Below are positions 1 to 7,222 of a stretch of DNA of 9,961 nucleotides, piece after piece; within the stretch, counting starts at the first letter, position 1; every line of letters starts with the position of its first letter. The position numbers and the translations under genes are program-made. The stretch lies in the NCBI GenBank assembly GCA_937957775.1, contig CALFXV010000024.1:1-9961 (forward strand), in the 5' to 3' direction. This DNA comes from an uncultured Methylotenera sp. GTDB lineage: Bacteria > Pseudomonadota > Gammaproteobacteria > Burkholderiales > Methylophilaceae. Below the pieces are notes generated by a model, which ran no database searches, was not told where the DNA came from, and was given only the letters and a program-made list of their open reading frames with translations.

Positions 1-763
1 CGACCAACCAAGGCATAAAGGAGGCATTTTCCACCGCGTCCCAAAACCACCAGCCGCCCCAGCCTAGCTCGTAATAAGCCCAGTTACTGCCGGCCATAAT
101 GCCGACGGTTAAAAACACCCACGCCATGATGGTCCAAGGTCTAGACCAGCGGGCCCAAGCCGCATCCAGTTGGCCACCTAACAAGGCGGCAATGGAAAAA
201 GCAAAGGCCACGGAAAAGCCCACGTAGCCCATGTACAACATAGGCGGATGGAATATCATGCCCGGGTCTTGCAGCAATGGGTTTAAATCTTTGCCATCCA
301 AAGCCGCCGGCATCAAGCGATCAAACGGGTTGGACACCATCAGCATAAACAGCAAAAAGCCCACGCTAATTAAGCCCATCACGCCCAGTATGCGCGCACG
401 CATGGCATCAGGGATGTGCTTAGAAAACAGGCTAACGGCCAAAGTCCAAACGCTTAAAATCAGCGCCCACAGCAACAACGACCCTTCATGACCACCCCAC
501 ACCGCAGCGATGCGAAATTGCAATGGCAGTTGCGAATTGGAGTTGTTGGCCACGTACACCACCGAATAATCTTTAGTGGCAAAAGCATAAGCCAAACACA
601 GAAAAGAAAAGGCCACCAAGGCAAACTGCAAGGCCGACAAGGGTTTAGCCAAGCCCATCCACACCGTGTTACCACGCGCCGCACCGATAATGGGAAAACT
701 GCCCAATGTCAACGCCACCAGCAAGGCTAGAATCAGGGAAAAATGGCCAATTTCAGGAATCAC
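1..763 (-). CDS. ccmF: Cytochrome c heme lyase subunit CcmF (N-terminal 254 residues, runs off left edge)
   Basis: CcmF is the large inner-membrane subunit of the System I heme lyase, which transfers heme from holo-CcmE to apocytochrome c. I chose the GTG at 763 as start: it gives [18 protein letters not shown], the usual CcmF N-terminus, with an AAAGGA ribosome site 7 nt upstream. The frame is open to the window edge. Visible family signatures are [12 protein letters not shown] (H172 lies in the conserved FHPP region) and the tryptophan-rich WWD heme-handling motif at residues 235-246. The WWD motif reads WDAVEN here, whereas I recall WDPVEN from E. coli. Family members are about 650 aa, so roughly 60% is missing beyond position 1. 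It is the last visible gene of the ccmABCDEF run, 47 nt after ccmE. Identification is firm. Confidence 0.95.
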   Translation of the reverse strand, partial: MIPEIGHFSLILALLVALTLGSFPIIGAARGNTVWMGLAKPLSALQFALVAFSFLCLAYAFATKDYSVVYVANNSNSQLPLQFRIAAVWGGHEGSLLLWALILSVWTLAVSLFSKHIPDAMRARILGVMGLISVGFLLFMLMVSNPFDRLMPAALDGKDLNPLLQDPGMIFHPPMLYMGYVGFSVAFAFSIAALLGGQLDAAWARWSRPWTIMAWVFLTVGIMAGSNWAYYELGWGGWWFWDAVENASFMPWLV

Positions 764-810
764 GTATAGGTCCTTTTAGATTACGGTGTGTGCTAATTTG
801 AATGCCATGC

Positions 811-1269
811 TCATTGCTTGGGCATGACTAAGGTTTTACTTTGCTCTTGGGCACTTTTCAGTGCGGCTGCCGCTTCCGGTGGCATGTAGTTTTCATCGTG
901 TTTGGCCAACACTTCGCTGGCCACGAACAATCCGTCTGCGCCGACGCTACCCTGCGCCACCACGCCTTTGCCTTCTTTAAACAAATCCGGCAACACGCCT
1001 TTATAAACCACAGGCACGGTATGAGCCGTGTCGGTAACAATAAAATTCACCGTTAAGCCATCGTCGCCGCGCTTAATGCTGCCCACTTCCACCAAACCGC
1101 CTATGCGGAAACCGGTGTTACGCGGCACCTCGCCTTTAGCCACTTGAGTGGGGGTGTAGAAAAACACCATATTGCTTTGAAAGGCATTCAATATCAGCAT
1201 GGCGGCCAAGCCTATCAAGGCCAAACCTATGCCGATTAGAATAAAGCGTTTGTGTCGTGCTTTAAGCAT
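811..1269 (-). CDS. ccmE: Periplasmic heme chaperone CcmE
   Basis: CcmE (152 aa) covalently binds heme in the periplasm and hands it to CcmF. It has a short cytoplasmic N-terminus rich in basic residues (LKARHKRF), one membrane anchor at about residues 9-30, then a beta-barrel OB-fold domain. The heme-attachment signature [12 protein letters not shown] is intact, with H124 as the covalent heme-binding histidine and Y128 as the conserved axial tyrosine (H130/Y134 in E. coli numbering, from family knowledge). Length is typical. It starts 6 nt after ccmD stops and is therefore almost certainly co-transcribed with it; an AGGA lies about 10 nt upstream of the ATG. The histidine signature makes this the standard proteobacterial CcmE rather than the cysteine variant. 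Confidence 0.97.
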   Translation of the reverse strand: MLKARHKRFILIGIGLALIGLAAMLILNAFQSNMVFFYTPTQVAKGEVPRNTGFRIGGLVEVGSIKRGDDGLTVNFIVTDTAHTVPVVYKGVLPDLFKEGKGVVAQGSVGADGLFVASEVLAKHDENYMPPEAAAALKSAQEQSKTLVMPKQ

Positions 1270-1275
1270 GTGTTA

Positions 1276-1440
1276 TTAATCCTGTGCTAATAATTGCGCT
1301 AAATGCAAAGCATCGCGACTGCGTTGACGTAGTGCGTAGACTTCCCACAGCACACATAGTGCCGTTAAACCAAAGGAAAACCACACATAAAAGGCGTAGC
1401 CGCCCATATTGAAAAAAGCCGACCAACTTGCCCACTGCAT
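1276..1440 (-). CDS. ccmD: Heme exporter/lyase accessory protein CcmD (54 aa)
   Basis: CcmD is a small single-span membrane protein that, with CcmABC, helps release holo-CcmE. I take the ATG at 1440 rather than the upstream in-frame ATG at 1476, because the former overlaps the ccmC stop in a TAATG junction and has an AGGGGA ribosome site, while the latter lies inside ccmC. The product begins MQWASWSAFFNMGGYAFYVW, the usual CcmD opening, has one transmembrane helix at about residues 13-37 and a basic cytoplasmic stretch (ALRQRSRDA). Size and position between ccmC and ccmE agree with the family. Confidence 0.93.
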   Translation of the reverse strand: MQWASWSAFFNMGGYAFYVWFSFGLTALCVLWEVYALRQRSRDALHLAQLLAQD

Positions 1441-2183
1441 TATTTGTCCCCTTTCATGGATAGGGCTTTCACCCAATCACTGCTGCGCTCGCGTTCTAGC
1501 ATGATGCAGCGCACCCGCATTAATGCCACGGCGACGCTGTACATCCAAAAAGCCAAGGCCATCAACAGCATACCAAGCAGCATGGTGGCAGCCATCTTAG
1601 GCGCCACGCCCATATTGATGGTGGAGCCTTGGTGCAAGGTGTTCCACCATTTGACCGAGAAGTAAATGATGGGCACATTGACCACCCCAACCAAGGCCAA
1701 CAAGGCGCCGGCTCGGTCGGCACGGCGCGGGTCATCGATGGACGATTGCAAGGCCATGAAGCCTAAGTACAAAAACAATAAAATCAATTCCGAGGTTAGG
1801 CGCGCATCCCACACCCACCAAGTGCCCCACATAGGCTTACCCCAAAGGGAGCCGGTGACTAAAGCCAGCAAGGTGAACATGGCACCAGTCGGCGCTAAGG
1901 CTTGCGCCATCATGGCCGACAACCTAGCATTGAGGGCCAAGCCCATGGCCGCCCAGCCCGCCATCACCACATAGATAACCATGGACATCCAAGCCGCCGG
2001 CACGTGCACGAAAATAATACGGTAGGCCTCACCCTGCTGAAAATCAGTGGGCGCGATGGCAAAACTGACGTAAAGGCCAGCGGCGCAAAGCAAGGCAGCC
2101 GCCCAAAAAAACCACGGAAGCATTTTGCCGGCCAGCGGGTAAAACGTTTGCGGGGAAGAATACTTAAACCAATTCATCTGCAT
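1440..2183 (-). CDS. ccmC: Heme transport/attachment protein CcmC
   Basis: CcmC (247 aa) is a six-helix inner-membrane protein of the heme-handling family; it presents heme to CcmE and drives its covalent attachment. The periplasmic WWD domain is clear: WGTWWVWDARLTSELIL at about residues 119-135. The two conserved external histidines are present, H60 in FVHVPAAWMS and H184 in NTLHQGSTI. The start is uncertain by two codons: the ATG at 2183 and the one at 2177 (MQMNWF) are both possible and neither has a strong ribosome site. The stop overlaps the ccmD start by one base, and the gene begins 7 nt after ccmB ends, consistent with one transcript. Confidence 0.96.
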   Translation of the reverse strand: MQMNWFKYSSPQTFYPLAGKMLPWFFWAAALLCAAGLYVSFAIAPTDFQQGEAYRIIFVHVPAAWMSMVIYVVMAGWAAMGLALNARLSAMMAQALAPTGAMFTLLALVTGSLWGKPMWGTWWVWDARLTSELILLFLYLGFMALQSSIDDPRRADRAGALLALVGVVNVPIIYFSVKWWNTLHQGSTINMGVAPKMAATMLLGMLLMALAFWMYSVAVALMRVRCIMLERERSSDWVKALSMKGDK

Positions 2184-2190
2184 AGTGACT

Positions 2191-2859
2191 CTACTCTAAA
2201 GAAATGTGTAAGGCGGCGGCGGTCGCGAGCGGCGCCAACACCAAGGACAACAATGAGACCGCGGCCAACAAGGAAAGGTGCGCTTCTGCACTCATGCCAT
2301 GCGCACTGGCCGCCACCGCCCCGGCACCAAATATTAGGGTCGGGATGTATAAAGGCAAGACCAATAAGGCCACCAATAAACCGCTACCACGCACGCCTAA
2401 GGTTAAGGCAGCACCTATGGCGCCGATTAAACTTAAAGTGGGCGTGCCCAGCAACAAGGAATAGACCAACACCAACAAGGCATCGTTTGGCAAGGCGAAC
2501 TGCAAACCGATTAGGGGTGCTAGCAGCACCACTGGCAAGCCACACACCAGCCAATGCGCGAAAATTTTTGCACTGACCAGCCAGGCTAAAGGCTGCGGCG
2601 CCAATAGCATTTGTTCTAAGCTGCCATCAGCAAAATCGGCAGCAAATAGACGGCTAAGCGAAATCATGCCGGCTAACAAAGCCGCCACCCACAGCACCCC
2701 AGGCGCAATGCTGCTCAATACAGCCGGCTCCGGCCCAATGCCGAGCGGAAACAAACTGGACACGATGACAAAGAAAAACAGTGTCGTGGCAATGTCCGAG
2801 CGGCGGCGTAATGCCAGCAGCAAGTCACGTCTTAACACGGTAAGCCAGGTCTGATTCAT
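2191..2859 (-). CDS. ccmB: Heme exporter ABC permease CcmB
   Basis: CcmB (222 aa) is the membrane subunit of the CcmAB ABC transporter, whose ATP hydrolysis is needed for CcmE to release heme. The sequence is strongly hydrophobic with about six predicted helices. It carries the conserved N-terminal basic segment (LRRDLLLALRRRSD, residues 9-22) and the cytoplasmic FADGSLEQMLL segment (about 76-86) that typifies the family. Its ATG overlaps the last bases of ccmA (4-nt ATGA overlap), indicating translational coupling with its ATPase partner. Length is normal and no disruption is seen. Confidence 0.96.
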   Translation of the reverse strand: MNQTWLTVLRRDLLLALRRRSDIATTLFFFVIVSSLFPLGIGPEPAVLSSIAPGVLWVAALLAGMISLSRLFAADFADGSLEQMLLAPQPLAWLVSAKIFAHWLVCGLPVVLLAPLIGLQFALPNDALLVLVYSLLLGTPTLSLIGAIGAALTLGVRGSGLLVALLVLPLYIPTLIFGAGAVAASAHGMSAEAHLSLLAAVSLLSLVLAPLATAAALHISLE

Positions 2860-3473
2860 GCGCTTAATCTTAATGTCGCAGTGGATTTAGCCTTAATCGG
2901 CACGTCTTGATGGCTGGTCAAAATGGTCATGCCGCCCGCCGCTAAGTGTTCACCTATGCGCGCGGCTAACACCTCGGTCGCCGCCACATCCAGAGCCGCA
3001 AACGGCTCGTCTAAAATCCATAATGGGCTGCGACTTAGCCATAATGCGGCCAGGGCCACCCGTCTTTTCTGGCCTTGCGACAACACCCGCACCGGCAAAT
3101 TCGCGCAGCGGGCGATGCCTATGGCGCTTAGTGCAGCTAAGGCAGCCGCAGCCGTGACATCTTGGCCAGCGATGCGTGCACCCATCTGCAAATTCTCCAA
3201 AGCCGTCAAATCCTCTTTCAGACCGTTTAGGTGCCCTAGGTATTTCAAGTTAGGCAAATACTGCTCAGCGTGGCTTTTAATCGATTTGCCTGCCCACAAA
3301 ACCTCACCCTGTTCTGGCGTGAGTAAGCCACACAACATGCGCAATAAACTGCTTTTACCGCTGCCATTTTCGCCTAAGACATAAAGCAAGCTGCCGGCTT
3401 CAAGCACAAGACTAACGTCTTTGAACAGCAGACGGTCGCCGCGCACGCAAGCCAAACCTTGGGCTGTCAACAT
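2856..3473 (-). CDS. ccmA: Cytochrome c biogenesis ATP-binding protein CcmA
   Basis: CcmA (205 aa) is the ATPase of the CcmAB transporter. All ABC motifs are visible in order: Walker A GENGSGKS (34-41), the ABC signature LSQGQKRR (131-138), Walker B LWILDEP (151-157) with catalytic E156, the D-loop ALD, and the H-loop histidine H188 in LTSHQD. It is first in the ccm run and so defines the operon's 5' end. A weak AGGA lies 6 nt upstream of the ATG. The final four bases overlap ccmB. Length is typical for CcmA, and the neighbouring ccmB-F genes remove doubt over which ABC ATPase this is. Confidence 0.97.
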   Translation of the reverse strand: MLTAQGLACVRGDRLLFKDVSLVLEAGSLLYVLGENGSGKSSLLRMLCGLLTPEQGEVLWAGKSIKSHAEQYLPNLKYLGHLNGLKEDLTALENLQMGARIAGQDVTAAAALAALSAIGIARCANLPVRVLSQGQKRRVALAALWLSRSPLWILDEPFAALDVAATEVLAARIGEHLAAGGMTILTSHQDVPIKAKSTATLRLSA

Positions 3474-3725
3474 ATTGGGTCCTGCGAATGACAGGCTTGA
3501 TGACCATCGATGACGCTAGCATAGCGCAGCAAACTTAAGGAAAGCTTAATGCTAGGGGTGAGTGAAAAATGGCAGGCTTTCATATTTTTAGGTCTTAGCC
3601 AAACTTTAGTAAGGCGTCTGCCGCCCTATCCGCTGCGCTAACACCCCATAAAATTCAGGGTTAAAAACAGCGCTTAGTATAGCAAAATAGCCCCGCCTCG
3701 TCTGCCGCCTGACAGGCTTGGCCAA
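3474..3725. other. Non-coding gap upstream of ccmA
   Basis: No ORF with coding character is present here. The gap holds the candidate extended -10 element described separately and an 11-bp direct repeat TGACAGGCTTG at 3489-3499 and 3710-3720. I see no RNA gene or riboswitch motif that I recognise. Confidence 0.5.
3676..3684 (-). promoter_or_regulatory. Possible extended -10 promoter element for the ccm operon
   Basis: Read on the minus strand the bases are TGCTATACT, which fits the extended -10 form TGnTATAAT with one mismatch in the hexamer. It points toward ccmA, about 200 nt upstream of its ATG. I see no convincing -35 hexamer, and the long leader is a point against it. It is the best promoter-like motif in the 3474-3720 gap but remains a guess. 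Confidence 0.3.
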
Positions 3726-3755
3726 TAAAAAACCCAGTTGAAATTCGGCTGGGTT
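3726..3755 (-). terminator. Rho-independent terminator after the dehydrogenase gene
   Basis: A perfect 7-bp stem (AACCCAG at 3731-3737 with CTGGGTT at 3749-3755) encloses an 11-nt loop. On the minus strand the stem is followed by a run of Ts (from the AAAAA at 3726-3730). It lies about 55 nt past the stop of the gene ending at 3811 and separates that transcript from the ccm operon. On the plus strand the following GTTTAATGTTT is less T-rich, so any action in that direction would be weaker. Confidence 0.8.
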
Positions 3756-3810
3756 GTTTAATGTTTAAGACCATGTATTTGGCTTGATTAACTTGACTGA
3801 TTAAATGGCC

Positions 3811-4821
3811 CTACATCTCCAAGCAAATCTTGCCGAAATGTTGATTGCTTTCTTGGTATTTAAACGCATCCACTATGTTCTCTAGCGGGAACACTTTATC
3901 AACCACGGGGCGCATGCCATTGGCATCGATGGCTTTGACCATGTCTTGCTGCTGGCTGCGGTTGCCGACTATCAAGCCTTGCAGACGCAATTGTTTAATC
4001 AAGGCGGTGACGATGGACACCTCCCCACCCAAGCCAGTCAAGATGCCGATGACGGAAATGTGCGCGCCTACCCTTGCCGCTAACATGGATTGATTTAAGG
4101 TGGCCGGGCCGCCCACCTCCACCACATGATCCACACCGCGACCGCCGGTGATGTCACGCGCCACTTCGCCCCAGTTGGAAGTTTTTCGGTAATTAATTAA
4201 GTGGTCGGCGCCCATGGCTTTGAGTCTATCCAGCTTATCGTCGCTCGATGAGGTAGCAATAACGGTGGCGCCTGCCATTTTGGCAAACTGCAAGGCAAAA
4301 ATAGACACGCCGCCCGTGCCTTGCACCAACACCGTGTCACCGGGCTTTAAGGCATCGTCGCTCATCATGGCACGCCAGGCGGTTAAGGCCGCCGTGGTTA
4401 AAGTAGAGGACTCCACATGGCTCCAACCTTTAGGTGCTAAGGTAAAGGCATGGGTGCTAGCCGTGACGATTTCACGGGCATAGCCGTCCACCCCGTCCCC
4501 AGGCGTGGTAGCAAAACCTTCCACCAAAGGCTCACCGGCTAACCAAGTAGGGAAAAAGGTGCTGACCACGTGATCGCCTACTTTAAATTCGCTGACACCG
4601 TCGCCCACCGCCGTGACCACCCCGGCACCATCCGCCATGGGTATTCTAGCTTCACTGGGGCCCCACATGCCACTGACCACGGCAAAGTCATGGTAGTTAA
4701 GGGTGTTGGCATGCAAACGCACGGTGATTTCACCGGCTTTGGGTTCGGCTGCGGCACGGGTGCCTAGCGTGACTTTGTCGTAACCACCGCCGGCTTGAAG
4801 AATAATGGCTTTGTTGTTCAT
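3811..4821 (-). CDS. Zinc-independent medium-chain NAD(P)-dependent alcohol dehydrogenase / quinone oxidoreductase-like protein
   Basis: This 336-aa protein belongs to the medium-chain dehydrogenase/reductase superfamily. The N-terminal GroES-like domain (about 1-125) has the LNYHDFAVVSGMWG region. The central Rossmann fold carries the nucleotide-binding GTGGVSIFALQFAK segment (168-181), followed by GADHLINYR and DHVVEVGG, as in family members annotated NAD(P)-dependent alcohol dehydrogenase. I see only one cysteine (near the C-terminus), so neither the catalytic zinc ligand set nor the structural four-cysteine lobe is present. That places it with the zinc-free quinone-reductase-like branch. 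A good AGGAAAG ribosome site lies 6 nt before the ATG. It stands alone, with a terminator downstream and a divergent gene upstream. The substrate cannot be told from sequence. Confidence 0.88.
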   Translation of the reverse strand: MNNKAIILQAGGGYDKVTLGTRAAAEPKAGEITVRLHANTLNYHDFAVVSGMWGPSEARIPMADGAGVVTAVGDGVSEFKVGDHVVSTFFPTWLAGEPLVEGFATTPGDGVDGYAREIVTASTHAFTLAPKGWSHVESSTLTTAALTAWRAMMSDDALKPGDTVLVQGTGGVSIFALQFAKMAGATVIATSSSDDKLDRLKAMGADHLINYRKTSNWGEVARDITGGRGVDHVVEVGGPATLNQSMLAARVGAHISVIGILTGLGGEVSIVTALIKQLRLQGLIVGNRSQQQDMVKAIDANGMRPVVDKVFPLENIVDAFKYQESNQHFGKICLEM

Positions 4822-4991
4822 GGCAAACTTTCCTGCTTAATGGTCGTAGTTAAAAATTTTATGGGTGATTTTTTCAAACATGGTAGCGCAAATGCCTCGC
4901 TAAATATAGCCAGCAAGGGCATTGATGACTTGGGGAACAAATCGGTGAAAATGGCCTCATAGAATGGTCAATTTATCATTAGCTAAATAAT

Positions 4992-5462
4992 ATGAAAACA
5001 CTTTACACCTTGGCCACGGCCATCCTATTAAGTCTAGCCAGTTTGGCCGGCGTAGCACAAAGCATCTTCGACAAAAATTTCACGGGCACGCAAAAAGAGT
5101 ACTTTGCGGACGGCAAACCAAAGTACGAAATCACCGTGATCAAAGGTAAAAAGCAAGGCCTGGAAACATTTTGGTATGCCAGTGGCAAACTTTACATTCA
5201 GACCCATTACCTAGACGACAAAGAAGACGGGGTATGGAAGCAATGGTATGAAAATGGCCAACTAAAATTGGCTGCCCACTACAAAGCCGGCTTGGAGCAC
5301 GGCAGCTTCACGCAATGGTATGACGATGGGCAAATGCGCGTGCAGGCTGAATTTATTAACGGAAAAAAAGAAGGCTTAGAAACCGCCTGGAACAAAGACG
5401 GCAGCGTGCGCTACCAGACCCTTTACGCTAACGGCAACCCAGTCACGCCAGCTCAACCATAA
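4992..5462 (+). CDS. Exported MORN-2 repeat protein (YwqK-like)
   Basis: This 156-aa protein has a signal peptide (MKTLYTLATAILLSLASLAGVAQS, written here as residues 1-24, hydrophobic core 6-20), so it is probably periplasmic or outer-membrane associated. The mature part is four to five tandem repeats of about 24 residues following the pattern Y-x-D/N-G-x-x-x-x-x-x-x-Y/F-x-x-G-x-x-x-G-x-x-x-x-W. Examples are YENGQLKLAAHYKAGLEHG and YDDGQMRVQAEFINGKKEG. This is the MORN_2 variant found in proteins often labelled YwqK-family antitoxin. That label is a family name; no toxin partner is adjacent, so an antitoxin role is not supported here. No good ribosome site precedes the ATG. A membrane-protein pseudogene follows after 21 nt and may share its transcript. 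Function unknown. Confidence 0.85.
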   Translation: MKTLYTLATAILLSLASLAGVAQSIFDKNFTGTQKEYFADGKPKYEITVIKGKKQGLETFWYASGKLYIQTHYLDDKEDGVWKQWYENGQLKLAAHYKAGLEHGSFTQWYDDGQMRVQAEFINGKKEGLETAWNKDGSVRYQTLYANGNPVTPAQP

Positions 5463-5483
5463 GCTTGTTTTAGGAAACCCTTT

Positions 5484-5944
5484 ATGCAACAGCCCTCACC
5501 TCAACAACCGGCTTTTTTTGCCAGCACCCTAGGCTACCTCGGCTTATTGCCTTTTGTTATTCCCACGCTATTGCTGGTATACGACGGTCCGCATACGGCC
5601 TTGTGGTTGCATTTTTTAATGACTTACGCGGCGGTGATACTGAGCTTTGTTGGGGCCTTGCATTGGGCATTTGCCATGACCTTGGCGGATTTGACGCTTA
5701 ATCAAAAGCGCTGGGGCTTTGCTTGGAGCATCATTCCAGCATAGTCGCATGGGTCGCGTTATTCATCGCCAGTTTTAACGGCATGCTAGTCATGGCAGCC
5801 TTTTTTGCCGGCAATTTTATGCAAGATGCCTACCTCGCCAAAAGCGTAGGCATGCCAAGTTGGTACATGCGCTTGCGCTTTCATTTGAGTTTTGTCGCCG
5901 CCAGCTGTTTGATCATCGCTGCTGCTTTGACCCTTAGCATTTAG
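5484..5944 (+). pseudogene. DUF3429 family membrane protein gene, broken by a one-base frameshift
   Basis: The first part, from the ATG at 5484 with an AGGA about 9 nt upstream, reads MQQPSPQQPAFFASTLGYLG and continues to WSIIPA before a TAG at 5742-5744. The downstream frame, offset by one base, continues seamlessly from about 5741 (VAWVALFIASFNGMLVMAA) to a stop at 5942-5944. Adding one T in GCATAG (giving GCATTAG) would restore WSIIPALVAWVALF and a protein of about 153 aa with four to five helices, the normal DUF3429 size. I see no -1 slippery heptamer at the site. The rest of both halves shows no other damage, so this is either a very recent mutation or a sequencing/assembly error. Convergent with the photolyase gene, whose stop lies 6 nt away. 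Confidence 0.8.
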
Positions 5945-5950
5945 CCCAGT

Positions 5951-7198
5951 CTAGTCGGCTTCCGACTTGAGGATAGCCGACCCCACGATGGCCCAATATT
6001 TTGAAAAGCGTTTTAAGTCTTTTGCAGTGATCTTTTTGGCTAGCTCAGCATCGTAGGCTAGCGGTTCGGCTAGGTAGTCGACTTGGTAAGCTTGCAGCAA
6101 GCCTTTTAAGGTAAGATTAGGTGTGTTTTGTGTGACGATATTTGCCGCGCCCAACGACTCTAGCACATCACTTGTGTGACCGACCCACACTTCCACTTCC
6201 GGCATCTCCATCAAACAATCGGCGATAAATTGCAATCGATGCAAAGCCCATTCATGCTGTAGATCCGAGTCAAAAACAAACACTTGTCTGTGTGGCATGG
6301 CATAACAAGCGTTCTCGCTAGAGAGCATTTCATCGTGAAATAATACGATAGTGTGTTGACCGGCAATGCTAGGGCTAGGCTTATGCGTGGGCTTTTTGTA
6401 AACTTTTACTGGCGCGCTGCTGGATTCAAACAAGCGTTCGCTCAAGGCCTCGTAGCTGTCATCAAACGGGCAAGCTGCTTGGCAATTTTGGCAAAATTGA
6501 TTCGCGCTGTATTTGCTTAAATTTTCTTTATTAAAGAAATACGGCTTGCTGCCAAAAGTCGACGCCACCCATTGCCAAGATAAATTGTTCGAGGCCTGAT
6601 CGCCATCCAATAGCAAGCGCTGCATCCAACTGGCGCCTGCACGCCAATCCACGCCTCGCCAATGCACCATGTAACTGGCCAACCACATACGAGCGTGGTT
6701 ATGCAAATAGCCGCTTTGCTTTAGCGTTTGCACAAAGTGATCCATGCAAGGCAAGCCGGTGGCGGCCGTCTGCACGTCATCGCTCACGGCCAGTCTGCGC
6801 AAACGCACTTTTTCTGGCTCCATCTCTGAAGCTATGGCATGGCCGTTTGCGTACCAGACTTTGCGCCAATAATCGCGCCAGGCAAATTCAAATAAGAGCT
6901 TGTCTGCGCCGCTACTAGCCAACCGCTTGGTCGCCTGAATAGCTTCACCTAGATTTACGCAGCCGTGGCGCAAATAAGGCGACAATCGCGTGACTTGACC
7001 ATCCAAGAAATTACGGTTTTTGCCATAGGCAAGCGGTTGCATTTGCGCCAGCCTGCGCAAGCCCTCGGCGCGACCACCCGGCCAAGCTTGCGTCAAATCA
7101 TCGCCCGCATGCGAGCTAAACAGCGAACGAATTAGCTGCAAACGCTGCTGGCGATCGGCTGGCAAAGTAATGGCAAAAGGCGGCGTGGCTGTCGTCAT
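5951..7198 (-). CDS. Photolyase/cryptochrome-like protein with N-terminal FAD domain and C-terminal antenna-like domain (domain order swapped)
   Basis: In this 415-aa protein residues about 35-255 match the FAD-binding helical domain of class I photolyases: RLSPYLRHG (71-79), FAWRDYWR (105-112), NHARMWLASY (167-176) and DGDQASNNLSWQW (198-210), followed by the YFFNKENLSKYS segment. The usual N-terminal antenna domain is absent. Instead, residues about 281-410 look like that domain placed last: TIVLFHDEMLSSENA resembles the first strand and loop, RQVFVFDSDL the second strand, then a LHRLQFIADCL helix, and DLKRFSKYW resembles the usual closing F-x-x-W segment. C151, C236, C239 and C243 sit where FeS-type photolyases place their cluster ligands, but with C-x2-C-x3-C spacing. 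The gene lies 24 nt after the FeS photolyase and is probably co-transcribed. DNA repair versus light sensing cannot be decided. Confidence 0.85.
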   Translation of the reverse strand: MTTATPPFAITLPADRQQRLQLIRSLFSSHAGDDLTQAWPGGRAEGLRRLAQMQPLAYGKNRNFLDGQVTRLSPYLRHGCVNLGEAIQATKRLASSGADKLLFEFAWRDYWRKVWYANGHAIASEMEPEKVRLRRLAVSDDVQTAATGLPCMDHFVQTLKQSGYLHNHARMWLASYMVHWRGVDWRAGASWMQRLLLDGDQASNNLSWQWVASTFGSKPYFFNKENLSKYSANQFCQNCQAACPFDDSYEALSERLFESSSAPVKVYKKPTHKPSPSIAGQHTIVLFHDEMLSSENACYAMPHRQVFVFDSDLQHEWALHRLQFIADCLMEMPEVEVWVGHTSDVLESLGAANIVTQNTPNLTLKGLLQAYQVDYLAEPLAYDAELAKKITAKDLKRFSKYWAIVGSAILKSEAD

Positions 7199-7222
7199 GG
7201 CTGGCTTAATTCAATAAAAAAA

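Noticed and set aside
1902..2576. A 224-codon plus-strand open frame
   Set aside because: It lies wholly antisense to ccmC and ccmB, is rich in Arg/Pro/His with no domain character, and the minus-strand genes are certain.
3489..3720. Direct repeat TGACAGGCTTG at both ends of the gap upstream of ccmA, as a possible insertion footprint
   Set aside because: No inverted ends or transposase remnants lie between the copies, and 11 bp can recur by chance.
5723..5944. The second half of the DUF3429 locus read as a separate gene
   Set aside because: Its only start is a TTG inside the first frame and its content simply continues the first half, so it is treated as one broken gene.
5953..5967. Hairpin AGTCGG-CTT-CCGACT as a terminator between the convergent genes
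   Set aside because: It overlaps the last codons of the photolyase-like gene and has no T-tract on either strand.
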